Notes: generated from the sequence alone by a model not told the origin. Counted from the first letter of the stretch, positions 16,762 to 25,920 are shown. The stretch: 64,000 nucleotides of DNA from Aeromicrobium camelliae (GCF_003850045.1 NZ_RQJX01000005.1:122055-186054), one strand, 5' to 3'. Made by a program: numbers and translations.

Positions 16762-19476
16762 ATGACCTTGCTCGGCCTGCTCCTCGGCGGCTGGCTGCTG
16801 ACGGCGCTCGCGCCGCTGCTCGCCCGCTGGCTCGGGCACCGCGCCGGGTGGCCCCTGGCCGCCGGCCTGCTGGGGCTTGCCGCGATGGCGCTGATGCTCG
16901 GCTACGACACCACTGTCGAGCAGTCGGTCCCGTGGATTCCCTCGCTCGACATCGCGCTACGCCTGCGCCTCGACGGCCTCGCGATGCTGTTCGTCGCCCT
17001 CGTGCTCATCGTCGGTGCGCTGGTGATGATCTACTCCACCGCCTACTTCCGCGGGAAACCCACCGTCAGCTACTACACGCTGATGACGGCTTTCGCCGCG
17101 TCGATGACGATGCTCGTCCTCGCCGACGACCTGGTGCTGCTGTTCGTGAGCTGGGAGTTCACGACGCTGTGCTCCTACCTGCTGATCCTCCGTTCCGGAC
17201 CGGACGCCGGCCCACCTGCCGCCCGGACCCTCCTGGTGACCGTCGCCGGCGGCCTGTGCCTGTTGGCGGCCGTCGCGACGATCGTGGTCCGGACCGGGAC
17301 GACACACCTGAGCACGGCCCTCGCGGACCCCGCGTGGAGCGAGGACGGCACGTTCGCGACGACCGTCGCGATCCTCGTCGCGGTGGCGGCGATGACCAAG
17401 TCGGCGCAGTTCCCCTTCCACGCCTGGTTGCCCGACGCCATGGTCGCGCCCGCACCCGTGAGCGCCTACCTCCACGCGGCGGCGATGGTGAAGGCCGGCA
17501 TCTACCTGCTGCTGCGGTTCGCTGAGCCCGCGGCTCACGCACCAGCCTGGTCGGCCCTGCTGATCACCGTGGGCCTGGTGTCGTCGTTCATCGGAGCGGT
17601 GTTCGCGCTGCAGCGCACCGACCTCAAGGCCCTCCTCGCCTACTCGACCGTGAGCCACCTCGGCCTGCTCACCCTGGTCATCGGCGTCGGGACGACCGCG
17701 GCGCTCACCGCGGCCGTGGTCCACGTCGTCGCCCACGCGGCCTTCAAGTCCGCAGGCTTCCTCTACGTCGGCCTCCTCGAGAAGCGCGCCGGGACGCGCG
17801 ACATCCGTGAGGTCGGCGGCCTGTGGCGCAGCATGCCGCTCGCTTCGGTACTGATCCTCGTCGCCGCCGTCGCGATGGGCGGCATCCCGCCGACGTTGGG
17901 CTTCGTCAGCAAGGAACTCGTCCTCGACGGCGTGCTCCACGGCCCCGGACTGTGGCTGGCCGCGCTCGTCGCGCTGTCGGCGGCGATCACCGTCGCCTAC
18001 AGCGGCCGCATGGTGGTCTCGACCCTCCCGGGCGCTCCGACGCGGCTCGCCCCCGCCTCCGGCACGTGGCCGATGGTGGTGGCGATCGCGATCGGCGCGG
18101 TCGCGGCCGGGACCTTCGGTCTGGTCGCACCCGCGCTCGACCCGCTCGTCGGACGAGCCGTCGCCGCGACCGGCGGGTCCGGTGACGTGCACCTCGCGCT
18201 GTGGCACGGTGTGACCCCCGCTCTCGGACTCTCGCTCGCTGCCATCGCCGCCGGCGCGCTGCTGATCGTCGCCCGTCGCGGCGTCGACCGCGTACTCGAC
18301 CGTCGCCTCTTCCCGGTGACCGGCGTCGGTGCCGTCGAAGCCGTCCAGCGGGCCGTGCAGGTCACCGGCCGACGTCTGGGCGACCTCACCCGTACCGATG
18401 CGCCGGCCGCTCATCTCGCCGTGCCGCTCCTGCTCATCGCCGTGCTCGGTGTCGCGGGGCTGGTCGCGCTGACGCCCTCCTGGGAAGCCGCGGACTCCAC
18501 CGCCGTGGACGTCGCACTCCTGATCGTCCTGACCGGCGGCGTCATCGCCACGGTGGTCGCGCGATCGCGGTTGGGCGCGGTCATCGCAGTCGGCGTCGCG
18601 GGGTTCTCGGTCGCCGTGTGGTTCTTCACGCTCGGCGCCTCCGACGTCGCCCTGACGCAGCTGCTGGTCGAGATCCTCACCGTCGTCATCATGGTGCTGG
18701 TGCTGCGGCACCTCCCGCAGCAGTTCGGTCGCCGCTCGGTGCGACGAGCCGTCCCCGCAGCGATTCTGGCGATCGCCGCCGGTGTGGTGGCGACGCTCGG
18801 CCCCCTGGTGTTCACCGGACGAGCGGAGCTCTCGGCCGTGGGCCGCTGGTTCGTCGAGGAGGGGCCGGTGGAGACCGGCGGCGCCAATGTCGTCAACACG
18901 ATCCTCGTGGAGTTCCGCGCCCTCGACACCTTCGGCGAGCTCGTGGTGCTGGCGATCGCGGCGCTCGCGATCACCGCCCTCGTCGAAGCGAGGCCGCGCG
19001 TCACGCGCCCGGTCCTGCCGTCCGTGTCGAGCCTGCTGGCACCGGCGGCGCCCAACGCAGTGTTCATCAACGTCCTGGCGCGCGTGCTCGTCCCCTTGAT
19101 GCTGCTCGGCTCGCTGTACGCGCTTCTGCGCGGGCACAACGCCCCCGGAGGCGGCTTCATCGCCGCGCTGATCGGTGCGGGCGCGCTCGCCACCCGCTAC
19201 CTGGGCGCTCCCGACGACCGAGAGGCCCACTCGGGTCTGCCGTACCTCGCGATCGCCGGAAGCGGGGTCGTCGTGGCGGCCGTCAGCGGCTTCATCGGCT
19301 ACGCCGAACGGTCCTTCCTCACGCCGCTGCACGCCGACATCCTCGGCTATCACTTCACCACGTCGCTCATCTTCGATCTCGGCGTCTACCTTGCGGTGTT
19401 CGGGGTGATCCTCGGAGCGCTGGACTCGCTGGGCAGTCCCGAGGAACCGGCGGCGAAGGCGGGTGATCGACGATGA
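16762..19476 (+). CDS. mrpA: Mrp Na+/H+ antiporter subunit A fused to subunit B
   Basis: 904 residues from ATG 16762; a GTG two codons earlier is possible. The N-terminal part is the NuoL-like proton-translocating core: SKSAQFPFHAWLPDAMVAPAPVSAYLHAAAMVKAGIYLL, with the essential lysine and histidines, and FALQRTDLKALLAYSTVSHLGLL. A DUF4040-type segment (VALTQLLVEILTVVIMVLVLRHLP) is near 630. From about residue 765 comes an MnhB domain (NAPGGGFIAALIGAGA), so subunits A and B are joined, as usual in Actinobacteria. About 20 membrane segments. The complex exchanges cytoplasmic Na+ (or K+) for protons and protects against alkali and salt. The stop overlaps mrpC. Confidence 0.95.
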   Translation: MTLLGLLLGGWLLTALAPLLARWLGHRAGWPLAAGLLGLAAMALMLGYDTTVEQSVPWIPSLDIALRLRLDGLAMLFVALVLIVGALVMIYSTAYFRGKPTVSYYTLMTAFAASMTMLVLADDLVLLFVSWEFTTLCSYLLILRSGPDAGPPAARTLLVTVAGGLCLLAAVATIVVRTGTTHLSTALADPAWSEDGTFATTVAILVAVAAMTKSAQFPFHAWLPDAMVAPAPVSAYLHAAAMVKAGIYLLLRFAEPAAHAPAWSALLITVGLVSSFIGAVFALQRTDLKALLAYSTVSHLGLLTLVIGVGTTAALTAAVVHVVAHAAFKSAGFLYVGLLEKRAGTRDIREVGGLWRSMPLASVLILVAAVAMGGIPPTLGFVSKELVLDGVLHGPGLWLAALVALSAAITVAYSGRMVVSTLPGAPTRLAPASGTWPMVVAIAIGAVAAGTFGLVAPALDPLVGRAVAATGGSGDVHLALWHGVTPALGLSLAAIAAGALLIVARRGVDRVLDRRLFPVTGVGAVEAVQRAVQVTGRRLGDLTRTDAPAAHLAVPLLLIAVLGVAGLVALTPSWEAADSTAVDVALLIVLTGGVIATVVARSRLGAVIAVGVAGFSVAVWFFTLGASDVALTQLLVEILTVVIMVLVLRHLPQQFGRRSVRRAVPAAILAIAAGVVATLGPLVFTGRAELSAVGRWFVEEGPVETGGANVVNTILVEFRALDTFGELVVLAIAALAITALVEARPRVTRPVLPSVSSLLAPAAPNAVFINVLARVLVPLMLLGSLYALLRGHNAPGGGFIAALIGAGALATRYLGAPDDREAHSGLPYLAIAGSGVVVAAVSGFIGYAERSFLTPLHADILGYHFTTSLIFDLGVYLAVFGVILGALDSLGSPEEPAAKAGDRR

Positions 19477-19790
19477 TCCTCGCGCTCTCGATCGGCGTCC
19501 TGGTCGCCGGTGCCGTCTTCCTCATGATGTCGCGATCCTTCATCCGCGTCGTTCTCGGCTTCGTGCTGCTCAGCCACGCCGCGAACCTGCTGCTGTTCAG
19601 CACCGGCGGCACCTCCCGCCGCGCCGAGCCGCTGGGGAAGAGCCTCGATCCGGTGCTGACCGCCGACCCGCTGCCCCAAGCCTTCGTGTTGACCGCGATC
19701 GTCATCTCGTTCGCCATCACGATCTACCTGCTCTCGCTCGCCATCACCGGTGGCCGTGACGAGGACGACGAGGACGGTGATGACGCATGA
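19473..19790 (+). CDS. mrpC: Mrp antiporter subunit C
   Basis: 105 residues with three membrane segments in the NuoK-like pattern: MILALSIGVLVAGAVFLMMSRSFIRVVLGFVLLSHAANLLLF, then ADPLPQAFVLTAIVISFAITIYLLSL. The DPLPQALVLTAIVI motif is diagnostic of MnhC/MrpC. The C-terminus is a short acidic tail (GRDEDDEDGDD). It overlaps the fused A/B gene by four bases and the D subunit by four bases, so subunits are made in stoichiometric order. Within the complex it lies between the A and D antiporter-like subunits. Confidence 0.95.
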   Translation: MILALSIGVLVAGAVFLMMSRSFIRVVLGFVLLSHAANLLLFSTGGTSRRAEPLGKSLDPVLTADPLPQAFVLTAIVISFAITIYLLSLAITGGRDEDDEDGDDA

Positions 19791-21262
19791 CCGGCGCGCT
19801 CCTGCCGCTGTTCGTGGCGATCCCGCTCACCGCCGCGGGCATCACGGCCTTCGCCCGCCCGGGACGCCGCTGGCCCCTCACGGTGCTCCTCGCCGTGCTC
19901 GCCGTGCACGTTGCGGCCTCGGCCCTGCTGCTCGGGGCGACTCGCGACGGCGAGGTCTACGCCGACGGCGTCGGCGGATGGGTCCCGGGTATCGCGATCC
20001 CATTCGCTGCCGACGCGCTGTCGGCGCTCATGCTGACCTTCACCGGGGCGCTCTCCCTGGTGTGCTGCTGGTATGCGATCGCCTCGGGCGTCGGCCGGGT
20101 CCGGCTGTTCAGCCCGCTGGTGCTCGCCATGATCGCCGGCGTCAACGGAGCGCTGCTGACCGCCGACGCGTTCAACCTGTTCGTGTTCATCGAGGTCATG
20201 CTGATGCCGTCCTACGGCCTGCTGATCCTCGCGCGACGCGGCCAGGGAACCGAGCGTTCCGTACGCGGTTCGCGCCTCTACGTCACGTTCAACCTCTTCG
20301 TGTCGACGTTGTTCCTGGTCGGCGTCGGTCTCGTGTACGCGACTGCCGGCACCGTCAATCTGGGCCTGCTCGCCGGAGCGGCGAAGGAGGACGGACGGGT
20401 GGCCGCCGCCGCGGCCGTCGCGCTCGCCGCGCTCGCGATGAAGGCCGCGCTCGTCCCCACCTACGGCTGGCTCACCCGCGCCTACCCCTCGACGTCACCG
20501 GCGATCACGGCACTGTTCTCCGGGCTGCACACCAAGGTCGCGGTGTACGCGATCTACCGGTTGTACGCGGTGATCTTCGACGGCGACGAGCGGTGGCTGC
20601 TGATCGGTCTCGTGGTCTGCGGCGTCACGGTCGCGGTCGGGGCGATCGCCTCCGTCGGTGAGCAGTCGATGCGCTCGATGCTGTCGTTCAGCATGGTGAG
20701 CCACCTCGGCTACATCCTCGTCGGCGTCGCACTCTTCACGCCGGCAGGACTCGCCGCCGGCATCTTCTACCTGCTGCACCACATGGTCGTGAAGGCCGCG
20801 CAGTTCCTGTCCGCCGGCGCGATCGAAGACACCTACGGCACCGACCGGATCGACCGGTTGCGGGGGATCGGACGGCGCGAGCCGCTCGTCGCGGCAACGT
20901 TCGCGATCGCCGCCCTCTCGCTCGCCGGGCTTCCGCCGTTCTCCGGTTTCGTCGCCAAGCTCGTCCTCGTCATCGCCTCGATCGACGCCGGTCAGGTGCT
21001 GCTCGCGGTCGTCTTGATCGCGGCCAGCCTGATCACCCTGCTGGCGATGCTGCGGGTGTGGAACGCGGTGTTCATGTCACCCGTGCCCGAGGGGGAATCG
21101 AGCACGCGTCGCATCCCGTGGTCGCTGGCTGCGCCGGGCGCGATCCTGGCCGTGGTCACGATCGTCCTCGGACTCGGCGCGCAACTGCTGATCCCGCTCA
21201 CCGAGGTGGCGGCCGAGGGTCTCCTCGACACGACGACGTACGTCGAGGAGGTGCTCCGATGA
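19787..21262 (+). CDS. mrpD: Mrp antiporter subunit D
   Basis: 491 residues, NuoN/NuoM-like, about 14 membrane segments. Key region ALAMKAALVPTYGWLTRAYPSTSPAITALFSGLHTKVAVYAIYRLYAVIF contains the conserved lysine and the broken-helix signature. SMRSMLSFSMVSHLGYILVGVALFTP and LSLAGLPPFSGFVAKLVLV follow, both typical of this fold. It is the second proton-translocating antiporter-like subunit of the Mrp complex. Overlaps of four bases on each side couple it to mrpC and mrpE. Confidence 0.95.
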   Translation: MTGALLPLFVAIPLTAAGITAFARPGRRWPLTVLLAVLAVHVAASALLLGATRDGEVYADGVGGWVPGIAIPFAADALSALMLTFTGALSLVCCWYAIASGVGRVRLFSPLVLAMIAGVNGALLTADAFNLFVFIEVMLMPSYGLLILARRGQGTERSVRGSRLYVTFNLFVSTLFLVGVGLVYATAGTVNLGLLAGAAKEDGRVAAAAAVALAALAMKAALVPTYGWLTRAYPSTSPAITALFSGLHTKVAVYAIYRLYAVIFDGDERWLLIGLVVCGVTVAVGAIASVGEQSMRSMLSFSMVSHLGYILVGVALFTPAGLAAGIFYLLHHMVVKAAQFLSAGAIEDTYGTDRIDRLRGIGRREPLVAATFAIAALSLAGLPPFSGFVAKLVLVIASIDAGQVLLAVVLIAASLITLLAMLRVWNAVFMSPVPEGESSTRRIPWSLAAPGAILAVVTIVLGLGAQLLIPLTEVAAEGLLDTTTYVEEVLR

Positions 21263-21621
21263 CCGGCCCGGCCACTCTTCCGCTGCGCTTCGTCGGCTTC
21301 GTCTTCTGGTACGTCGGCCAGGTCTTCCGTAGCGCCGGCATGGTCCTGCGGGACGTCGCGACGCCGGGCCGGCAGGCGACTCCGCGGGTGGTGCGCATGC
21401 CGCTGCAATCGTGGACCGACGCGCAGGTCGTCGGGATCGGCGCGCTCATCACCCTGACGCCCGGGACGCTCACCCTCGGCGTGGTCGAGCGCGACGGGGG
21501 CCGCGACCTGCTCGTGCACTCGATGTACGACACCGACAACCCGTCGGCGGTGGCGGCGCTGCGCGACATGGAGGCCCGGATGCTCAACGCCGTCACCGTC
21601 AAGGGAGGGTTCCGCCCATGA
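21259..21621 (+). CDS. mrpE: Mrp antiporter subunit E (short form)
   Basis: 120 residues from the ATG at 21259; a longer in-frame opening upstream lies within mrpD. It has one or two N-terminal membrane segments (FVGFVFWYVGQVFRSAGMVLRDV), then a soluble MnhE domain with VVRMPLQSWTDAQVVGIGALITLTPGTLTLGVV and RDLLVHSMYDTD. Bacillus MrpE is about 160 residues; this shorter version lacks part of the N-terminal membrane region, as is common for actinobacterial homologues. It is needed for complex assembly rather than transport. It overlaps both neighbours. Confidence 0.88.
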   Translation: MTGPATLPLRFVGFVFWYVGQVFRSAGMVLRDVATPGRQATPRVVRMPLQSWTDAQVVGIGALITLTPGTLTLGVVERDGGRDLLVHSMYDTDNPSAVAALRDMEARMLNAVTVKGGFRP

Positions 21622-21875
21622 CCGGCATCGAGATCGCCATGATCGCCATCGGGGCGACCATCCTGCTCGCCGTCGTGCGGATCGTCATCGGCCCCACCTC
21701 GGCTGACCGGGCGGTGGCAGCCGATCTGCTGAGCTTCAGCATCATCGCCGAGATCGCGCTCATCGGCACGCGCCTGGGAAGCACCGGCACCTACGACCTC
21801 GTCCTGGTGGCGACGCTCGTGGCGTTCCTGTCGGCCGTGTCCATCGCCCGCGTCATGGGACGGGGGCGCCGATGA
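21618..21875 (+). CDS. mrpF: Mrp antiporter subunit F
   Basis: 85 residues, three membrane segments: IEIAMIAIGATILLAVVRIVIGPTSADRAVAADLLSFSIIAEIALIG, then YDLVLVATLVAFLSAVSIARVMGR. The RIVIGPTSADRAVA stretch is the MnhF/MrpF signature. It overlaps mrpE and mrpG by four bases. An earlier in-frame start within mrpE was rejected because the family begins at this membrane helix. Confidence 0.92.
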   Translation: MTGIEIAMIAIGATILLAVVRIVIGPTSADRAVAADLLSFSIIAEIALIGTRLGSTGTYDLVLVATLVAFLSAVSIARVMGRGRR

Positions 21876-22192
21876 GCTGGTACGAGATCCTCGGGCATAC
21901 GTTCACGGTCGTGGGCGCGGTCATCTTCGTGCTCGCCGGAGTCGGCCTGCTGCGGCTGCGCGATCCCTACATGCGCATCTCGGCGGTAGCGACCGCATCG
22001 GGTCTCGGGGTGGCGTTCGTGGTCGGAGGGACGGCACTCGTCGACCCGCGCCTGGACGATCTACTCAAGGTGATCATCGCCATCGCGCTGCAGTTGGCCA
22101 CCTCGGTCATCGGCGGTATCGCGATCGGTCGTGCTGCGGTGATGTCGGGTCACGAGTTCGACGACACCGACACGACCGACCTCGACATCTGA
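21872..22192 (+). CDS. mrpG: Mrp antiporter subunit G
   Basis: 106 residues, three membrane segments, with GLLRLRDPYMRISAVATASGLGVAFVVGG, the hallmark of MnhG/MrpG. It is the last gene of the mrp operon and ends ten bases before the stop of the convergent P450 gene. No clear intrinsic terminator is seen in that gap. The whole complex A/B-C-D-E-F-G is therefore encoded without interruption. Confidence 0.92.
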   Translation: MSWYEILGHTFTVVGAVIFVLAGVGLLRLRDPYMRISAVATASGLGVAFVVGGTALVDPRLDDLLKVIIAIALQLATSVIGGIAIGRAAVMSGHEFDDTDTTDLDI

Positions 22193-22202
22193 GCCAGAGC
22201 CG

Positions 22203-23417
22203 CTACTCGGCGGCCGTGGGGGCGAGGCGAAGGCTGGCCCGGTAGGGGCGCGGGGGCATCCGGCTGTGGTTCCCGCGCATCGACGGCCCCTGTCCTTCGA
22301 TCGCGTCGAACTCGGCGAGCCGGATCGCGAACACCTCGATGAGCTCGATCGCGACGTCCTCGCCCGGGCAGCGGTGACCGGTGTTCTTGTCGCCACCGCC
22401 TTGCGGGATCAGGTCGTACTGGCCGACGAGGCGGTCGTTGAAGCGCTCGGGACGGAAGTTCTCCGGGTCGATCCAGATCTTCGGATCGTTGAGGTGCTGC
22501 CAGATGTCGATGACGAATCGGCCGCCCGCCGGCACCTCGTGCCCCTCGAACGAGGTGGCGGTACGAGGTTTGGCGGCGAGGACCGGCACGAACGGGTAGT
22601 AGCGGCGCAGTTCGTGCGCGTACGCCTTCGGATCGACCGAACGGACTTTCACCGCGAAGCGGTACTCGGGCCATTCGACGAAGCTCTCGGCCGTTGCGGC
22701 GACGAACCACGCGACCGCGACCGTCGGTCGCAGCACGTTGAGCAACTCGACCGCTGCCACGCTCAACGGCAGGGGACGGCCGTCCGGGCCCGTCCACGCC
22801 GCCACCTGCCCGAGCGGCGTCTCGGTCTCCCCGCTCTTGCGGGCCCTCTTGATCTCGGCGCGCGCCCAGCGCTGGGCGCCGAGGCGCCCCTTCACCGCGC
22901 GCAGCTGTCGCCGCCCGGCGGAGCCGAAGCCGTCGATCATCGACACCATCTGCGTCGTGCCGCGTCGGACGCCGATGGCCTCGTCGGATACCCCGGCCCA
23001 GTCCCGCACCGCGGTGAACAGCACCTCGCAGGACATGCTGAACACGTCGGGGACGTACCCGAGCTCGACGACCCGCCGGTCCCACTCGGCTCCTGCGCGC
23101 CGTGCGATCTCGAAGGCGGCCGTATCGTCCAGGAGATCGACGAACTGCCCCTTGCGGTGGCGGTGCTCGTCGTCGTCGGTGCTGTGGATCGCCCCCGCTC
23201 CGAAGAGCGTCATGGCCGGGATGGGCGGCGCGGCGCCTTTGCGCGACAGCGTCGGCTCGCTGTAGAAGAAGCGCGCGGCCTCGACCCCCTCGATCACCGT
23301 CGCCGGTCGGCCCATGAGCCGCGTCGTGACCGGTCCCGGATCGTCGTCGCGGAGCCAGCGCGTGAAGTCGTATCCGCGGCGGATGAGGGAGAGCGATTGG
23401 TCGCGCATGCCATCCAT
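22203..23417 (-). CDS. Cytochrome P450, CYP152 fatty-acid peroxygenase family
   Basis: 404 residues from ATG 23417; a TTG nine codons upstream is a weaker start. The CYP152 signature is strong: heme-ligand loop IPQGGGDKNTGHRCPGE (Cys about 350), ELLNVLRPTVAVAWF where the arginine (about 230) pairs with the substrate carboxylate in SPalpha and BSbeta, and RRYYPFVPVLA. The normal I-helix acid/alcohol pair is absent, as in peroxygenases. Such enzymes use H2O2 directly to hydroxylate fatty acids at the alpha or beta carbon, or decarboxylate them to 1-alkenes; which reaction cannot be told here. It is soluble and needs no ferredoxin. It follows a glycosyltransferase gene by 42 bases in the same direction. 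Confidence 0.9.
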   Translation of the reverse strand: MDGMRDQSLSLIRRGYDFTRWLRDDDPGPVTTRLMGRPATVIEGVEAARFFYSEPTLSRKGAAPPIPAMTLFGAGAIHSTDDDEHRHRKGQFVDLLDDTAAFEIARRAGAEWDRRVVELGYVPDVFSMSCEVLFTAVRDWAGVSDEAIGVRRGTTQMVSMIDGFGSAGRRQLRAVKGRLGAQRWARAEIKRARKSGETETPLGQVAAWTGPDGRPLPLSVAAVELLNVLRPTVAVAWFVAATAESFVEWPEYRFAVKVRSVDPKAYAHELRRYYPFVPVLAAKPRTATSFEGHEVPAGGRFVIDIWQHLNDPKIWIDPENFRPERFNDRLVGQYDLIPQGGGDKNTGHRCPGEDVAIELIEVFAIRLAEFDAIEGQGPSMRGNHSRMPPRPYRASLRLAPTAAE

Positions 23418-23459
23418 CCAAAGCGGAATCGAAGGGCCCGGCAACCGGAGGCGTCCGGT

Positions 23460-24434
23460 TCACGCCACGCGGACGGCCTGGAGCGTCTCGGCGAAACGTC
23501 GAGCACCCTGCCCGTCGCACCAGGACTGCCAGTCCCCACCGTCGAGGCCGCGCGCCTCCTCGAGGAGTTCCGACCATCCGTGGGTCGGAAACGACGAGCG
23601 AACGAGCACGGGCCACGGGCCGCGCTCGAGCGACTCGGCCAGGCAGACCTGCTCGTCCTGGGGGTGGTGCCGCGGGACCGCGATCGCGGGGCGGCGACGC
23701 GCGGCGATCTCCGCGATCACGTCCTGGGCGGCGTGGCAGACCACGACATCGGCATCGTCGATGAGGCGCTGCGCGTCGCGATGCCAGACGCCATGGCGCG
23801 CGATGGTCCACGACCACCCGAACGTCGCGGCCCGGGCCAGCGCGATTCCGTCATCGCGCGTCACGCAGGGGTCGGGATCGAGCACGAGGACCCTCCGACC
23901 CCGGGCAGCGGGTGGCCGGGCGGCGCCCACGGAGAACCGGGAGATCGCACCGATATGACGGATTCTCGCGGTCTGGTCGTCGAGGCCGTGAACGAGCGGT
24001 TCAGCGCAGCGAGGCCACGGCGCGACGAGTGCCTGCGAGAGTTCGAATCCGCGGCGCCGGCCGAGTTCGTCGCGCCGTCCCGGCGCCAGCACCGTCACCA
24101 CGGGGACGGAGAGCTGGTCAGCCAGCGTCGCCACCTCCACCGTCACGTCGACATCGCGCGCTACCGAGGCGTCGATGACGAGGAGCCGGGGTCGTTGCTG
24201 ATGGAGCCAGCGGGCGACGACGTCGAGGTGGTCGTGGTAGTCGCCGCGCCGACGGGGTGACCCGTCTGTGTGCCGGTTCTCCTGCTGGAACGGAAGCGTG
24301 ACCCACCCAGACGGGGCTTCCGGGGGCCGGCTATGCGATGACAGTACGGTCAGCGGTTCGTCGAGTGCGGTGCTCACGGCAAGGATCCGGCCGAGGTGTT
24401 CGCGGCCCTCGTGGTCCGCGTAGTAGCCGATCAT
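23460..24434 (-). CDS. GT-B-fold glycosyltransferase-like protein
   Basis: 324 residues from ATG 24434 (MIGYYADHEGREHLGRILAVS). The N-terminal half is a Rossmann lobe starting with G-x-x-x-H-x-x-R, typical of GT28/MurG- and WecG-like glycosyltransferases, with PRLLVIDASVARDVDVTVEVATLADQLSVPVVTV. The C-terminal half has DDADVVVCHAAQDVIAEIAARRRPAIAVPRHHPQDEQVCLAESLE, the nucleotide-sugar-binding G/A-x-x-x-E-x-x-x-x-x-x-P-x-x-x-x-P pattern of the family. Membrane association is not evident. It is upstream of, and probably co-transcribed with, the CYP152 gene, so a glycosylated fatty-acid product is conceivable, but this is inference. Confidence 0.65.
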   Translation of the reverse strand: MIGYYADHEGREHLGRILAVSTALDEPLTVLSSHSRPPEAPSGWVTLPFQQENRHTDGSPRRRGDYHDHLDVVARWLHQQRPRLLVIDASVARDVDVTVEVATLADQLSVPVVTVLAPGRRDELGRRRGFELSQALVAPWPRCAEPLVHGLDDQTARIRHIGAISRFSVGAARPPAARGRRVLVLDPDPCVTRDDGIALARAATFGWSWTIARHGVWHRDAQRLIDDADVVVCHAAQDVIAEIAARRRPAIAVPRHHPQDEQVCLAESLERGPWPVLVRSSFPTHGWSELLEEARGLDGGDWQSWCDGQGARRFAETLQAVRVA

Positions 24435-24522
24435 GGGTGCCCCCTCGGGGCGACGCGATGGACCGGCTGGTGTCGAACCGACGCTCCACTGTTTCACGGG
24501 ACGGTGCCCCGCGCAACGAGGC

Positions 24523-25074
24523 TCAGTCGAAGCGCGCCTCGCGGGCCGTGATGAGCGGCTGACGGTACTGGTCGTGCAGGAGCGCGAGGGTGTGCCGATG
24601 CTGTTCCACGTCGGCCGAGGCGATCGCGTCGGTGACCAGTTGCACGCGTAGATCCCGGGCGTAAGCACTCGATGCCGTCAGCGCGATGCACGCCTCGGTC
24701 GAGACTCCGGCGATCACGAGTTCGTGCACGTCGAGTTGCTGCACCAGGCCGGCGAGGTCGGTCTCGAAGAAGGCGTCGTCGCGCGTCTTCGTCACGTCGT
24801 GGACACCGGCCAGGTCCAGCTCGACGAGCGGCGCGGCTCCGGAAGAACCCTCGAGGACCATCGGCTGGTCGTCCTCGAGCATGTTGAGTGCCCACGTCGA
24901 CTTGTCCGGCAGGTGGACCGTGCGCACGTTGATGATCGGCGCGTCCGCGGCGCGGGCGGCAGCGATGAGCAGTTGGACGTTCGCGGCGAGTTCGCTGCGG
25001 ACCTTCTGCAGGCCGGGCGGGTCGAAGTACTGTTCCTGCAGGTCGATGAGGAGCAGGCCGCGTTTAGTGGTCAC
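24523..25074 (-). CDS. Isochorismatase-family cysteine hydrolase
   Basis: 183 residues from a GTG. The catalytic triad of the family is visible: Asp11 in LLLIDLQEQY, Lys96 in VTKTRDDAFFETDL and Cys129 in IAGVSTEACIALTA. The family includes isochorismatases, nicotinamidases and carbamoyl-hydrolases; the SDxF-like DAFFETDL segment and lack of metal-site histidines fit general isochorismatase-like hydrolases with unknown substrate. It overlaps the upstream GAF-ANTAR gene by 11 bases, suggesting joint expression and perhaps control by that regulator. Cytoplasmic. Confidence 0.85.
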   Translation of the reverse strand: MTTKRGLLLIDLQEQYFDPPGLQKVRSELAANVQLLIAAARAADAPIINVRTVHLPDKSTWALNMLEDDQPMVLEGSSGAAPLVELDLAGVHDVTKTRDDAFFETDLAGLVQQLDVHELVIAGVSTEACIALTASSAYARDLRVQLVTDAIASADVEQHRHTLALLHDQYRQPLITAREARFD

Positions 25075-25759
25075 GGTCGCCCAGGATGCCCGAGATGTCG
25101 CCCTTCTGCACGAGTTGCTCGGCGAGGTCGCGCAGCTTCACGTTCGACTGCTGGGATGCGCGACGCAGGACCGCGAACGCCGTCACCGCGTCGATCGAGA
25201 ACCGCTCCATCAACATGCCCTCGGCCTGGCCGATCACGGTCCGTGTCTCCAGGGCCGTTTCCAGTGACTCGATGCGATGGGTCGCTCCGAGCACGGCCAT
25301 GACATGCGTGGCATAGGTACGCAGTTCATCGGGATCGAGATGGGCGAACTGCTCGTGCCGCTTGCCGTACAGGTTGAGCGCACCGAGCCGGAGCTGCTGA
25401 TTCACCAGGTCGACGGAAATGCTGCTCCGCACCCCGAGCTCCGCGATGGCCGGGCCCCAACGGGGCCACCGTTCGTCGTTGGCCGGGTCGTCGGTCCGGA
25501 CGATCTGTGCCTCGGTGGCGGCGTCGATGCACGGTCCCTCGCCGAGTTCGTGCTGCATGCTGTCGGCGCGCGCGGCGAGGTCCGCCGTGGGAGCGACGGT
25601 CTCGAGCTTGGCGCCGGGCTTGATCAAGGTGACGCCGGCCTCGTCCGCGCCGAACAGCCAACGCGCTGAGGACGTGACGTGGTCGATGGATTTGTCGAGA
25701 TCGGCGAGCTCACTGAGCTCCGTCACGATCCGCGTCAGGTCACTGAGGCTCAGCACCAC
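25064..25759 (-). CDS. GAF-ANTAR transcription antitermination regulator
   Basis: 231 residues from a GTG. A GAF domain occupies about 20-160 (LFGADEAGVTLI..., LGEGPCIDAA, RSSISVDL, GALNLYGKRHEQF), and an ANTAR RNA-binding domain about 170-225 (ALETRTVIGQAEGMLMERFSIDAVTAFAVLRRASQQSNVKLRDLAEQLV). ANTAR proteins bind tandem hairpins in nascent RNA and prevent termination; the GAF domain senses a ligand or redox state. It is divergent from a paralogous GAF-ANTAR gene at 25921 and overlaps the isochorismatase gene. No tandem ANTAR hairpin target was found nearby, though a structural scan would be needed. Confidence 0.9.
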   Translation of the reverse strand: MVLSLSDLTRIVTELSELADLDKSIDHVTSSARWLFGADEAGVTLIKPGAKLETVAPTADLAARADSMQHELGEGPCIDAATEAQIVRTDDPANDERWPRWGPAIAELGVRSSISVDLVNQQLRLGALNLYGKRHEQFAHLDPDELRTYATHVMAVLGATHRIESLETALETRTVIGQAEGMLMERFSIDAVTAFAVLRRASQQSNVKLRDLAEQLVQKGDISGILGDRDH

Positions 25760-25920
25760 GGCGATCGCCTCCCACGATGGACTGTCTCACCATCATGACA
25801 GATGACCAAGCCGCGAAAGTGCGTGACCGCTATGCCGATCGTCTCCGCCATCTCGTACAGTTGTTCCGCGACGTCGCGGTCAGAGAGTGGCCATCCGGGC
25901 GTCATGGGGTAGGACGACCT

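Noticed and set aside
16957..19353. 798-codon frame antisense to mrpA
   Set aside because: Shadow frame with low-complexity H/D/R/G composition.
22266..24260. 664-codon plus-strand frame across the P450 and glycosyltransferase genes
   Set aside because: Antisense shadow; both minus-strand genes have clear family motifs.
25777..25920. N-terminal extension of the plus-strand GAF-ANTAR protein
   Set aside because: The extra residues lie in the shared divergent control region and do not resemble the paralogue.
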